A stretch of DNA of 64,000 nucleotides, taken from Elmis aenea (Eukaryota; Arthropoda; Insecta; Coleoptera; Elmidae). Below, piece after piece: positions 1 to 11,017 of the stretch (within the stretch, counting starts at the first letter, position 1; every line of letters starts with the position of its first letter). The DNA is taken from positions 12,069,222-12,133,221 of the forward strand of contig OX393583.1 of assembly GCA_947652605.1 (NCBI GenBank). The letters run 5' to 3'. Both the position numbers and the translations under genes were made by a program. The notes beneath the pieces are model-generated. The model saw only the letters and a list, made by a program, of their open reading frames with translations, was not told the origin of the DNA and searched no databases.

Positions 1-1082
1 TATACACAATAAAACACAACTTTTAGTGAATTTGTTATCAAAAATGATTACCGCGGAACTCGTCTTTGACGTTACGTCGAATTCGCAATGGACACAACAA
101 CAAAAATTCTAACTTCATTGCATATCATGAATCATGAAAAGATTAAATTTACAATTAAATACGTTTTAAAGAAAAGATAAATAACACAAACGTTAATTAT
201 TTTACGGATTTTAATAAAAACTTTAAACAAAACTCCTACGCATGGCGCTTCTTAAGTATGTACGAATATTGGAACAAAGACAGTAGTTCCAATGTTTTAA
301 TAAATTAACAGTTACCTTTAGTTCAAATATATTGCAATTATTACTTTCACTTTAAATATAAATAATGCAAATGTATTCAGAGTCAATTTGAGTGAATTTT
401 GTAAATAACACAATACTTTTTAATTACTGAACAAGTAAAACATGCAAAAGTAGATTAAATAACTTTTTTTTGCGTTTTCTTTGTTAGAAAACCATGCTTA
501 TTTAAATTTAACAAAGTGCAAAACATTATACAGCGTCGTTTAAAAGGTATGGCACAAGCAGAAAAGTTTTTTATTACTGATTTATCAAAAATTATTTTAC
601 ACTAAAAAAAGTTTCATAGAAATTTATTACAAGATGTTAGTGATTAAAATAAAAGTTGTTTAGAATTTTTAAAGTCTGAAAATTAAATTGGAACTTAATA
701 TTAAGTGTCACGACTCACGAATGACATTTTTTCATTTCTAGTTTTTAAAAAAATTAGATTTTCATTGTAATTTTTAAATTGCAGTGTTTAATGTTAACAC
801 TTAAATCAAATATTCATGGTGATTTAAATAAATTAAAAATTACAAGTCGATTTACGAAAAGTAGGTAAAACTTGAAGAGAAAACTAAAACCACCTAAAAT
901 ATTGCAATAAATTTCCTTTACTCTATGCTTTTTCAGTACAACAACATTTTACACCATAAATCATAATATCTTGTGCTGATAACAGATCTTGCTTTTACAC
1001 ACACGTGCAGCATATATTTCGACCAATGTGACCACCTTAATATTCTTAGGTGCAAATACCACATGCCCCTAGAATTATTTAC
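1..1082. other. AT-rich 5' flank of LSM12, no gene seen
   Basis: This stretch is AT-rich and has no open reading frame with recognisable protein similarity on either strand. The last 100 or so bases before the LSM12 start must contain its promoter and 5' UTR. I could not identify a TATA box, initiator or other core element with confidence. Confidence 0.5.
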
Positions 1083-4000
1083 ATGGACGTTTGGCTAGCT
1101 GCCATTACCGAAATGGCTGCTGTGTCTGATTGTTTTTCTCTGGGAAGTCTAGTTTGGTGTAGAACATGTTATAATCAGGAAGTCGAAGGAGAAGTGCTTG
1201 CTTTTGACCCTCTGACAAAAATCTTAATTTTAAGTATCCTTTTTAACCAACGTTTTAATACTGTATTGCTTCACTCCTGTAATAGGATGGTGATATTTTT
1301 GCAACACTTTTTTCAGTATTTATAACAGTATTTAAACAATAAATGTTGTTAGACGAATTCTATGTAGAACTGGAATATTTACCGTTGTTACAATTGCTGT
1401 ATAGCAACTGCTAAAGTGGATTTACGTCATTTACTTTTTTTGTAATAGAAGTTTCCTTAACGTACAATAGAATGCCAATCGTCAAGTGGAATTGTAAGCT
1501 TAAGTGACGTTCATTTCATTAATTTATCCTTGGTGAGAGATTTGCAAGTTAAAAAAGAAGTAACTACAATTCCAGATATACCACAATCTTTAAATTTACA
1601 TAGAGTAAGTGTTCAAATAGTTTTCGATACAAATTAATCAGCTCTTTATTATTAGTTAAATACTCGCATACGAAATCAAGTGGAAGAAAAAAAGCGCCTT
1701 TTGACGGCTATGTCAGCAAATGTATCACCAGAAGGGCAACGTCTGTTCATAGCTATTGCTAAAACAATAAATGAAGTACGGTGGAAAAATGCTGATATCG
1801 TAGTATGGGATCACCAGGTGTGTATACATTTTAAAGATAATTATTGTTGATATTTTGCATGGTCTAATACAGGGCTAGGCAACGCGGCGCACTCGGTGAG
1901 ATTTTTATGCGCCCTCACTATATTACACTCATACGGTGTTAAGAAATCAGTTTTATAGTACGCTCATAGACAAATGTACGAATTTTAACTTATGTATTAC
2001 GTCCATAAGGCCATTACCGGAAATAAAACCTTTAATATTTTTAAGTTTTTTTTGGGTTTGATGTAGGTGAAATTGTCTTGAGAGCATCTAGCAGCAAAGA
2101 ACCATCGTTTTTATCTGTAAAATTTCATTTATAAGCTATTTTGCTTCGCATTACCAGGGAACACAAAAACAAAACTGTTAAAGAATATTGAAGATATTAA
2201 TTTTGTCATAGAGATATCTATTTATTAATAACAAGCAACAACAATAAAAAATATTCCTGTTTTTGGTAAAGAATATACAGTGTGGCTGGTTATTCATTGT
2301 CCAGCTTATATCTGCTGAAATATTAATGTTACAAAAAAAAGTTAAATGAGAAACTTATTAAACAAAAGCTGGTCTACAAAATTGTGCAAATTTTTTTTTT
2401 CCATAGCCTACAAGTTTTTCATAAAAATATCTAACTTGTTTTTTAAATAGAACACCCTGTATATTTTTACAGAATCACATTCTAAATCAATTTGTCTTCA
2501 CAATGATATTATCATAAGTACTATTTTGCTTTTAAATTATGCTCAATATTTCAAAAAAAGAGAATTATTATAGTCGGCTGTGGAAACAGCACAGCATATC
2601 AACTTTTTCATTATTTGTATAGTACATTTTTCTTAATTATAATTACACTTATTTCTGTCTGATTTGACAAGTGTTTGCTAATGTAAACAAATTTGACAGA
2701 TATTTGCAATAAACAAAACAATATCACAGCGACTATAATAATTCTCTTTTTTTGAAATATTGTTACGCTAATATTTTATCTAATTAATATTATTTAAATT
2801 GATGTATTAAAGTTTATTAAACCCCGTTAAAAAGTATTATGTTTCAGACTGCAAACTTAACAGTATTCAAACATCGTATGTTCGTATGTTGTAAGTGCAC
2901 AATAAGCGAATTCTGTTAAGTTACGTACCATGCATTTCCCGTTCAAATGTCATGTTGCTAAGCCAGGGTATTTCGTGTAATAATCTAAGCGCTTTTTTGA
3001 AACAATTGTTAAAAATGGCAAAATAAAACCCTGTATAATAAATATTTATTCATGAAATTTGGTACAAACCCATTTGAGGGCTTCCCGAATCCAGTGGTAT
3101 AGTCAAATTAATGTCTTTTAACTCGTCGCCCAATCCTGCTGGCAAATTTTCACTGATTGAATGAATGTACAGAAAAACATCCACCCTCTGACGAAGTATC
3201 TGACCATTAAATAAGCCAACTTTATTTTTATGAGATCTTTTTGATTTAAAATGTTATTTGAAATTTAATTTTTTTTTTTTTAACTTTGTCCCTAATTTTG
3301 ATATGACAAAATAGTTTTTTAAAGACCAAGTTTTTAAATTAACGTAGATAAAAGTTTAAATTGATAAAATTGGGGGCAGGTTAATCTGTGTCGACCTGCC
3401 CCATTATTTTTGTTTCGACGTACCCCACCACGTCAAACTGAACAAACTAATTTCGAAACTTGACCACTGATATGTTTTACTAAAATTGAAACAACACAAT
3501 ACAGGGTCCTTCATTAGTGCGTCGGGCTTTCATAGCGCCCCGCCCGTAGGAGATGGAAGAAAAACTGAAATACATAAAATTATTGGTTTGAAAAGACCTA
3601 CGTAGTAAAATTATTTTCAGCTATACAGGGTGTCCCATTTTTGCGCTACAACAAAAACTTAGATTTTTTTAATGGAACACCCTGTATATTTTTAGGTCTT
3701 CTGATGTCATTTTTTAACCTCTACATGTCTGTTTATTTTTTGATTTTGTGCCAGTGTTGCCAACTTATTAATTTTTTTCCGAAAAATCTCACATAAGCAG
3801 GCTTAACTTTAAAAAATCGTTGCGACCTCGTTTCTTGAAGTTAAGAAATAAGTTTTAGCAATAATGTTAGTCCAATTAGGGATAAAAAATTTAAATTTAT
3901 TGACACAGGGTGTTCACAAAAAAATACCAAACTTACCAAACTTCAAAGTGACATAACTCTTTTTTTTCAAATGTAAACACCCTTGTTTTATTTTACTATT

Positions 4001-7000
4001 CGATAGCTTTTTTTCTCCCCTTCAATTTTTATGAGGGGTGTCCTATGTCTAAACCCCGTAGTTGTTGAGATATTCAATGCTTTTTAAAAAAGTAGCCATT
4101 TATTTACATTTGTATGCACCGAAGTAGGCCGCGCTGATGCAAAACAAGTGCCAAAATGTAAGCAAGTGTACCATTAAAAAAAAATTATGTTTTTGTTATA
4201 GCGCAAAAATGGGACACCCTGTATAGCTGAAAATAATCTTAAGACGTAGATCTTCTCAAACCAATAATTTTATCTATTTCAGTTTTTTTTCTATCTCCTA
4301 CGGGCGGGGCACTATGAAAGCCCGACGCACTAATGAAGGACCCTGTATAATAAACAGATATAATTACATTGCATGCAGTTTAAACAATATTAATACTACA
4401 CATGGAATTATAAATACAATTCTTATTCAAATATGCCAAAAATTTACTTTTATACGCCCAAAACACCAAACGTATAACTACCAAATGACGACAGTGACTG
4501 TTAGTTTCAAAGAACACCACGTGATGGGCATAGTAGTCAAGTTTATTGCTGCACGAGTGCTACTAGTTACGCATATTGAGAGGTGCGAAATTCATTTTGT
4601 TTCATTGTGTCCCACTTTACCCTAAGGCACGTTTAGACTTTTGCTAATATTCTATTATCTATGAAATACTTTTAATAGATAAAAGCATAGTTTAAATTCT
4701 CCCTCTAAATATAAAAATATATTTTCATAGACCCTACCTACTGCTTACTAATATTGTGGTTTTTAAATATTAATTGTAATGTGTGAAGAATTAATTGTGA
4801 TTATCTCTATTACAGGTTATCATCAGTCCACCATATCAAGTGGAAGATATAAAAGGCAATGCAAGTAGCAAAGAATACGGTTATATTCGAAAAGTGGCAA
4901 GTATCAGCAATTTAAATAAAAATCGCTATAAACCAGAGGTTCCCAAACTTGCCATGTTTTTCGGTTTTGGGTAGACCCCTTCTTACCTGATATTGATTTT
5001 TTTGCAAATTCATCAACTTTTTTTACAAAATAAAAACTCACACGCGCAACTGCTAGTTTATAATAATTCTTAAACAGTTTCATATATCGGAAAATATACC
5101 TAATAACTTAAATTTTAATATAATTCTTCATCACGTTTCATGAACATTTATGTTTTAAAAATTTTTACTTCATAGGTACTTTTATAATTGATGTAGATAG
5201 TTATGTCTTTAAGGTAGTATTATGTAAGTAAATAGGTACTATCTGTGCATGTGGATTATTCCATTCATGGAATGCCAAAATTAAAGTCACGTCCTGCTTA
5301 TATGAGAGCCACTATCGTTGACCCCCATTTTCATTTCATGGACCCCCAATTTTTTTCCCCGCTGACATGGACCCCTAGCAGGTCGTCGTCGACCCCTGGG
5401 GGTCGATATAGACCACTTTGGGAATCACTGCTATAAACAGTCAGTTATAGACTTCATGCATAATGTTAACACAAGGTTACATGACATCCTAAATTTAAAA
5501 ACAGCAAATATAAATGATAAAGAATACAAAAGTGAGCTAACAATATTTTAGCAATGAGGTCATGGTCAACTTCATTATAATAAGAATAACATTAAAGTTG
5601 GCCATGCTATTTCAAAGTTTTTAAGTAAAATATTCTGTCATTTAAAACCTAATTGCCTTTTAAATGTATTTGCCTTTTGAATAAACAGGGTGTTAGAAAT
5701 ACAAAATCGGTTAAATGGGGAAAAAGTTGCGCAATTATATACGTAACAATAATCCAGTTTAACATTTTCAATAATAATTCATCTTGTTGCGTAGTACCAC
5801 AATGAAAACGGAAAATGTACATTTTCTTAAAACCTCCATATTACCTTTATTTGAACAGATTTGTGAGCCAAATTTTTAGGATCGGAGTAATAACTAATAA
5901 GGATTTTAAAAATGACATTAAAAAGATTCTAGGCCTACTATGTTTCGCGCGGTCATATCCAACTTTTGTTTTTCTTATGGATGCCATATTGGATTTTTGC
6001 ATTTTTAAAATCTCCATAACAAATGAGGCGTTGTTTGCATAAACAACACTTGTCAATTTTAGAAATTCTTCATTTTCGCTACTTTGGCTGCTATTGTCGT
6101 CTGCATCAATATCAGGAGCTGGAGGATCATTAGTTTCCGCGCTTATACTATGAATTACTGGTGTTATTACGGAATTATTTTGCATAGGGGATGTCGGAAA
6201 TTGCGCCAATTATTCATTGAAAGTGTAGTCTCAGATTTGAAAAAAAATTGACAAGTGTTGTTTATGCAAACAACGCCTCAAATGCTTTTCAACCATGTAA
6301 AGCATCCATGTGTTTAACCTAGGGAAAATATAAAAATTTGCAAAATTAAGGTTTCACCACAGTAGGCCTTGGTGTTGTGATTAAACAATTGCAATGACTA
6401 TTTCTAACAACTGTCAAATAATACATATTTTTCTTCGTAAAACCTACCGTTTTTGAGTAAAAAATAAAGTAAGTAAATATAAACCACCAAATATTCCAAT
6501 ATAAAACGATTCATTTTGGTGGTTGCCATGGTTTGTTTATGTTCATGTTGGGTAGAATAACATCTGTCAATTATTCTATCCAATGTGAACATAAACAAAC
6601 CATGGCAACCACCAAAAATGAATCGTTTTATATTGGAATATATGGTTCATGTTTACTTATTTTATTTTTTACTCAAAAACGGTAGGTTTTACGAGATAAA
6701 CTAGAGAATAAATAAAGTTTCTAAATAAATCAAGCCCTTAAAGGATATTTTTTAAATTGCAATTGTTTGAGCATCCAAAAAGTTCTGATAAAAAAACCAA
6801 CAGGGGTCGCACTTTTCAGCCCCCTTTGAAGGTGAAAGTTAATTGAAAATGTTCCTATGGGAAACCTTTTAATAAATATAAAACATCTACCAAATATCCT
6901 TATCCTGCATTTATTCAAATTTATGAAATAAAATAAAAACCTAACTATAGCTCCCCTGTCACTCCGAAAGGAGACGTCTAAGGAAAAAATTTTATATGAA

Positions 7001-7702
7001 AGACCCCTCTTAATTTTCGATAAGGAATCACTCCCCGAATTTTTTCACAATATTTAAGAAACACTAATAAAAGTGGCACTATTGCTCTCCATAAATAATG
7101 AAAATACAAGGTTCGTTAAATGAGATAAAATTTAGCTATTGAGGAGCGTATTTTAAACAGGATATTGTTTTGTTTAAAAATTCGATGGCTTGCGTGATAT
7201 AGCAAAAAAACTGAAATCGATCATTTTTAAACTCGGATATCTCGGCTATCGTTGATAATACACAAAAATGCCAAAGAAATTAAAAGCCCTATCAGAACCA
7301 AGAAAAAAATGTGGGGTTATCATTTAAAACAATGTCGAGACGTCATTACTAGAAAACAAATTAATTCAAGAATTTATTTCATACTTTTGCCACGCACTGT
7401 ATACCGGGTGATTTTGTTTGACTGTCCCACCCCTATAACTTTTTAATTATTGAAAATAACCCTGACAAACCTTATATTTTTGGAAACGGCGACAATTTCT
7501 CTATTAAGTGATGTGCATTTGTTACCTCTACGTGTGTCAAATCCGCAATAGACAATTGTTTTTTTTTTTTTTAAATTACATTAGTATACATTTGTGACTT
7601 TATAATATTTTGTTTCAGGTGGAAAAATTTGTGAAAGATTCAGCGATAAATAATTCAGGAATGAATCAACAGGTTGTGCAACATAATTCTAGTGCGCAAT
7701 AA
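1083..7702 (+). CDS. LSM12: LSM12 homolog (LSm domain plus anticodon-binding-like domain), 5 exons
   Basis: Exons are 1083-1233, 1471-1604, 1656-1817, 4816-4896 and 7619-7702. Phases agree throughout and give 203 aa; human LSM12 is 195. The N-terminal LSm-like part contains CFSLGSLVWCRTC and GEVLAFDPLTKILIL. The C-terminal domain carries VSPEGQRLF and the diagnostic ISPPYQVEDIKGN, followed by RKV-VEKFVKDS. LSM12 proteins are known as RNA-associated factors acting with ataxin-2, and in flies in clock-gene translation; that role is family knowledge. The first ATG is at 1083. Met11 at 1113 aligns better with the vertebrate N-terminus and could be the real start. The exon 4 donor is most simply GC (bases 4897-4898, GCAAGT), because a GT donor three bases upstream would delete a conserved residue. 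Introns 3 and 4 hold palindromic and hAT elements. Confidence 0.93.
2545..2762. mobile_element. MITE with about 32-bp terminal inverted repeats
   Basis: The sequence beginning AATATTTCAAAAAAAGAGAA and running on to TATAGTCG is repeated inverted at the other end, about 218 bp in total, inside LSM12 intron 3. No coding sequence is present. The superfamily cannot be assigned because the target duplication is ambiguous in this AT-rich sequence. Confidence 0.7.
3502..4345. mobile_element. Concentric palindromic element, outer CAGGGTCC termini, TA-flanked
   Basis: Both ends read TA-CAGGGTCCTTCATTAGTGCG in inverted orientation, with arms of about 124 bp. At the centre sits a second element (3626-4221) with CAGGGTGTCCCATTTTTGCG termini and its own TA flanks. 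Removing the inner element and one TA leaves cagctaTAtagctg, a perfect palindrome with TA at its middle. Within the inner part are two further lone termini, near 3684 and 3906. The element lies in LSM12 intron 3. Confidence 0.85.
4934..5430. mobile_element. Non-autonomous hAT element with 8-bp TSD CTATAAAC
   Basis: The left end is CAGAGGTTCCCAAACT and the right end, read inverted, is CAGTGATTCCCAAAGTGG. The element is flanked by identical 8-bp copies of CTATAAAC at 4926-4933 and 5431-5438. An 8-bp duplication with CAG-N-GGTTCCCAAA-type ends is the hAT signature. It contains no transposase. It begins 37 bases after the LSM12 exon 4 splice donor. Other hAT insertions with exact TSDs in this window are at 22620 and 59999. 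Confidence 0.93.
5686..6420. repeat. Copy of a CAGGGTGTTAGAAATAC repeat; inverted relative lies at 27390-27863
   Basis: It starts CAGGGTGTTAGAAATACAAA and shares most of its length, in inverted orientation, with 27390-27863. Shared blocks include the stretch around 5870-6010 (GATCGGAGTAATAACTAATA) and the AACAACACTTGTCAATTTTA region. The short open frames on both strands here are by-products of the repeat. It lies in LSM12 intron 4. Confidence 0.65.
6430..6702. repeat. Perfect-type palindrome, about 125-bp arms
   Basis: The left arm starts near CTTCGTAAAACCTACCG and runs through AACCACCAAATATTCC and CCATGGTTTGTTTATGTTCA. The right arm is its inverse and ends CGGTAGGTTTTACGAGATAA. The loop around 6550-6575 is short. 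It should fold into a long hairpin in the LSM12 pre-mRNA. No target duplication was established. Confidence 0.75.
6735..7440. repeat. Diverged copy of the 11561-family palindromic repeat
   Basis: The segment from about 7090 to 7290 (gaaaatacaaggttcgttaa, cttgcgtgatatagc, ctcggatatctcggctatcg) matches both arms of the palindromic element at 11561-12730. It ends near 7403 with a CCGGGTGATTTTG terminus flanked by TA. The left boundary is uncertain. Confidence 0.5.
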
Positions 7703-8221
7703 AACTCGTCAGAATTAGATAAATTTTCATAAATTCTTAAAGGCATAATAATTTTTCAGTCGGAAAATATCGTGTTCAAAAAAATTTCGTACGCAAAAAA
7801 AAACAGTCATTTGTATAATTGGACATAAAAAAGACACTTTTCAATCGTTTTGGTTATTTCAAACGTATTTGGACTATTTGTTGCTAATATTTATATTCTG
7901 TTAACTTTACCATTTTTATATTTATTTTATAAGTAAAAAAGTTGATTATCAAGTTTTTATTTTTAGCAATTGTTTGCTAAAAATTTCATTTTAAACTGAT
8001 AAATATATCGTGAGGATATTCTGTTGAAAGAACATTGTTTAAAACTTCAATTGTATTTTAGTCATCAAATTTACATTTTGTTAATTCTTTGGAACAGCAA
8101 AAAATTGTAATATATATAATATATATTAAAATATATGATTTATAAAACTAACACATTTGTTTAATTGCTTTTTGTGTGGTTACAGGGTGTCCCAGTTATC
8201 GTGAACAGCATGGGTAGGGTT

Positions 8222-8626
8222 TACCGAAAGCAATTCACCGAATAAGCAATTCACCGAATCATCGAAAAATAAATGGATATAAATTACATGAAATATGTTA
8301 ATCAAAGATCAGAAAGTAATATATTGTACATTGGTTACACTTTTTTTTAATTGCTCTAGACCTGTGGATATAAATACGTAAAACAACGTTTGAGGGTCCA
8401 ACCACCTTATGAAGCCATAATTAAAAACAATAAAAATATGAGTAATAAGTACTTAACCCCAAAAAGTGCAACCAATGCAATGTACAAAATAGGATAGTCA
8501 GTCACAATATGTATTACTTTCTGATCTTTGATTAACATATTTCATGTAATTTATATCCATTTATTTTTCGATGATTCGGTGAACTGCTTATTCGGTGAAT
8601 TGCTTTCGGTGAATCTTCCTAGACCC
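8222..8626. mobile_element. Palindromic MITE flanked by 10-bp direct repeat GGGTAGGGTT
   Basis: The inner inverted repeats read CCGAAAGCAATTCACCGAAT / ATTCGGTGAATTGCTTTCGG. The whole is bounded by identical GGGTAGGGTT at 8212-8221 and 8627-8636. A 9-10-bp duplication is typical of Mutator-like elements, but the two ends are not symmetric: the right side carries 13 extra bases. It interrupts a TA-flanked CAGGGTGTCCC terminus that starts at 8183. Confidence 0.65.
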
Positions 8627-8689
8627 GGGTAGGGTTGCCAGAAGTTAAAAGAGTAAAAAGATAACTTATTTTTTGTGAACAATTACTCT

Positions 8690-9460
8690 CTACTGAAATA
8701 TTTCATGGTCTAAAACAAATTTCTTAATAACTTATTCTTTATCTTAAATATTTTAAATTTTATTCAAGTTCTCGATTGACTTAGTACAGTATACTTCAGA
8801 AATTCATATTTCTTAACAACTTATTCGTAACCATCAATATTTTAAATTTTAGGCCAGTTACAGATTAACTTGATACAATATACTTCATAAATTCATATTA
8901 GACTCATGAAGACTGTATCATTTAATTGTTATTGGATTTTTACTGATACATGTGTCTCGACAGCTCTGATCTGAAACAACATTTTTAATAACTTAATCGT
9001 TACTAAATCTATTTTTATTTTTATTTCTTTTTTCGTTTGAGTTAGTGCAGTGTACTTTATAAAATCATATTTAAGACATAAATATTCCATCGTTTCATTT
9101 TTATTGGATTTTTACTTATAAATTGTGTTTTGACAGTTCTGGTCTAAAACAACATTTTTAATAATTTAATCGTTACCAGATATGGTTTGATTTTTATTTC
9201 CTTTTTCGATTGAGTTAGTGCAGCATACTTTATAAATCCATATTTGAGACATAAATATTGCATTGTTTAATTTTTATTGGATTTTTACTTATAAATGTGT
9301 TTTGACAGTTCTGGTCCAAAACAACATTTTTAATAATTTAATCTTAACCCAATTTATTTTAATTTTTATTGAAGTTTACGATTACCTTGGTACTGTATAC
9401 TGCAGAAATTAATTTTGTTTGTCATAAGAACAATATTGTTCAGTTTTTATTGTAATTCAT
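8690..9460. repeat. Minisatellite, about 173-bp period, about 4 copies
   Basis: The recurring segment (TTAGTGCAGTGTACTTTATA, then ATTGGATTTTTAC, then TTTTGACAGTTCTGGTC and AAAACAACATTTTTAATAA) repeats with starts near 8868, 9041, 9214 and 9386. That gives a unit of about 173 bp, with a shorter first unit. It has no coding potential. It sits between LSM12 and the Polycomb gene. Confidence 0.75.
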
Positions 9461-9468
9461 AATTACAG

Positions 9469-9782
9469 AACGCAACCCACTTAACACGTTGCGCCTACAT
9501 GGGTAGGCAGTCTGCTGAACTAAACGCCTACTTTTGTCAATTTTAGACAGCCTGCGTAACTGTTATGTCAAATTAGTTGCATGTTCATGTAGGCGTTTTG
9601 TGTCGTGGTTGCCTATCAATAGGCGCAACGTTTAGTGGGTTGCATACTGTACATTCGCCTACATGGATATGCAATTAATTTAACGTCATTTCTACGCAGG
9701 TTGCCTGAAAATGCCGAAAGTAGGCGCTTGTTAAGCACATTGCATACCTATTTAGGCGCAACCTGCTAAGTGGGTTGCGTTT
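9469..9782. mobile_element. Inverted-repeat element with AACGCAACCCACTTA ends and internal GCCTA palindromes
   Basis: The left end is AACGCAACCCACTTAACACG and the right end inverted is AACGCAACCCACTTAGCAGG. The interior holds additional partial copies in both orientations (TTTAGTGGGTTGC at about 9631) and many GCGCCTA/TAGGCGC palindromes. It is about 313 bp and non-coding. No clear target duplication was found. Confidence 0.75.
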
Positions 9783-11017
9783 TATATTTAAGTAAGCGCC
9801 TGTTATCAATAAATATATTAAGTATGTTTAGGTTTTCTCAAGCGGATTCCACACAAACAATTAATTTTTGCTACATAGTAAATAAAAATAAAGTTTTTAT
9901 GTAAACATATTTTACTTTATCAAACAAAGCAAAACATTTATTAGTAAAAAAATGTATTACCTAATTGTTTATTCTGAAATAAATAACTTATTATTCGAGG
10001 GTCAACATTTTTTTTTGACATTTAATGCTGTTAAAACCTAATTATTAAAGAAATTGGTTTTAAACATAAAAAGTTAAACATCAATCAAGTGCTTTGGCAC
10101 TAAAATTTTATAAAATCATAAAGTGGAGTTTATTGCTTTGGCCTATAAACGACTCAGTAGCTTTATAATCTAACTATACGTTTAAATGCAAAAGAATGAA
10201 TTACGATAAATAGCAATAAAACAGCATTTAACATTTTAAATTTTGTGCTGCAAGCTGCAAACCAAATCATAATTATTACAAAAAAGAAGAGTAAAATTAA
10301 TGTTTAAGAAAATTGAAACAGGAATTGCGTGTCATTCGCTTAAATCATAGCGTATATGACATGCAAATTAGCAATTTTCGATTCTATCACAAACTTAAAA
10401 AACCATCGAGTTTTATAAACAGTGGTAAAGTAACGGATAATTTATGATCATTTGTAGGATGGTCTACTTTTTTAAAGATCAATGGTGACACTGAAATCTT
10501 TCCGTTTTAACTGAACACTAGTTACTTTTATTATAGCAAGTTTTAGTTGGTAAAAAGTAACATACTGCGTTTGATTTGGTGGCGTGTTTATAAAAAATAT
10601 TTTGTAAAAGAAGCGATATACTTAAGGAATGACCATATAAATGGTAATTGAAATAACCTTTAAATATCTAGTATTAAATTATAAGTGTTTTATAGTTGTT
10701 CTTTTAACTAAACAACTCTTATGACAGGCGACGCCATGTTTTTGGTAGGTACATATCTGTCAAATTACTACAAAGTTTCTCTGTCAAACATTATTATTAT
10801 AAATAAACAATAATAACACTTTTCATAAACCCTAGTAAGATATTATTTTGTAAAAAACTTGCAAAAAGTAGCCACAAATGATATGTATTTATTTTAATTG
10901 ATGGCATCAACAACAGTTTCCATTTGTAGGTCATGGTTTGTGGCTACCAATATGGGCAGCTAATTGTGAATTATTTTAAATACGGCACTATATGTTTGTA
11001 AAAAAGACGCCCAAAAA

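Larger units (their letters stand above)
7703..11017. other. LSM12 to Polycomb-gene intergenic region, repeat-filled
   Basis: No host gene was seen. The region contains a lone CAGGGTGTCCCAGTTATCG terminus at 8183, a direct-repeat-flanked palindromic element (8222-8626), a roughly 173-bp minisatellite (about 8690-9460) and a GCAACCCACTTA inverted-repeat element (9469-9782). From about 9800 to 11017 there is only AT-rich unique-looking sequence, and the Polycomb promoter must be at its end. Confidence 0.6.

Noticed and set aside
1871..2168. CAGGGCTAGGCAACGCGGCGC near 1871 as a hAT element end
   Set aside because: The start resembles some hAT termini, but no inverted partner or 8-bp duplication could be found in the next few hundred bases.
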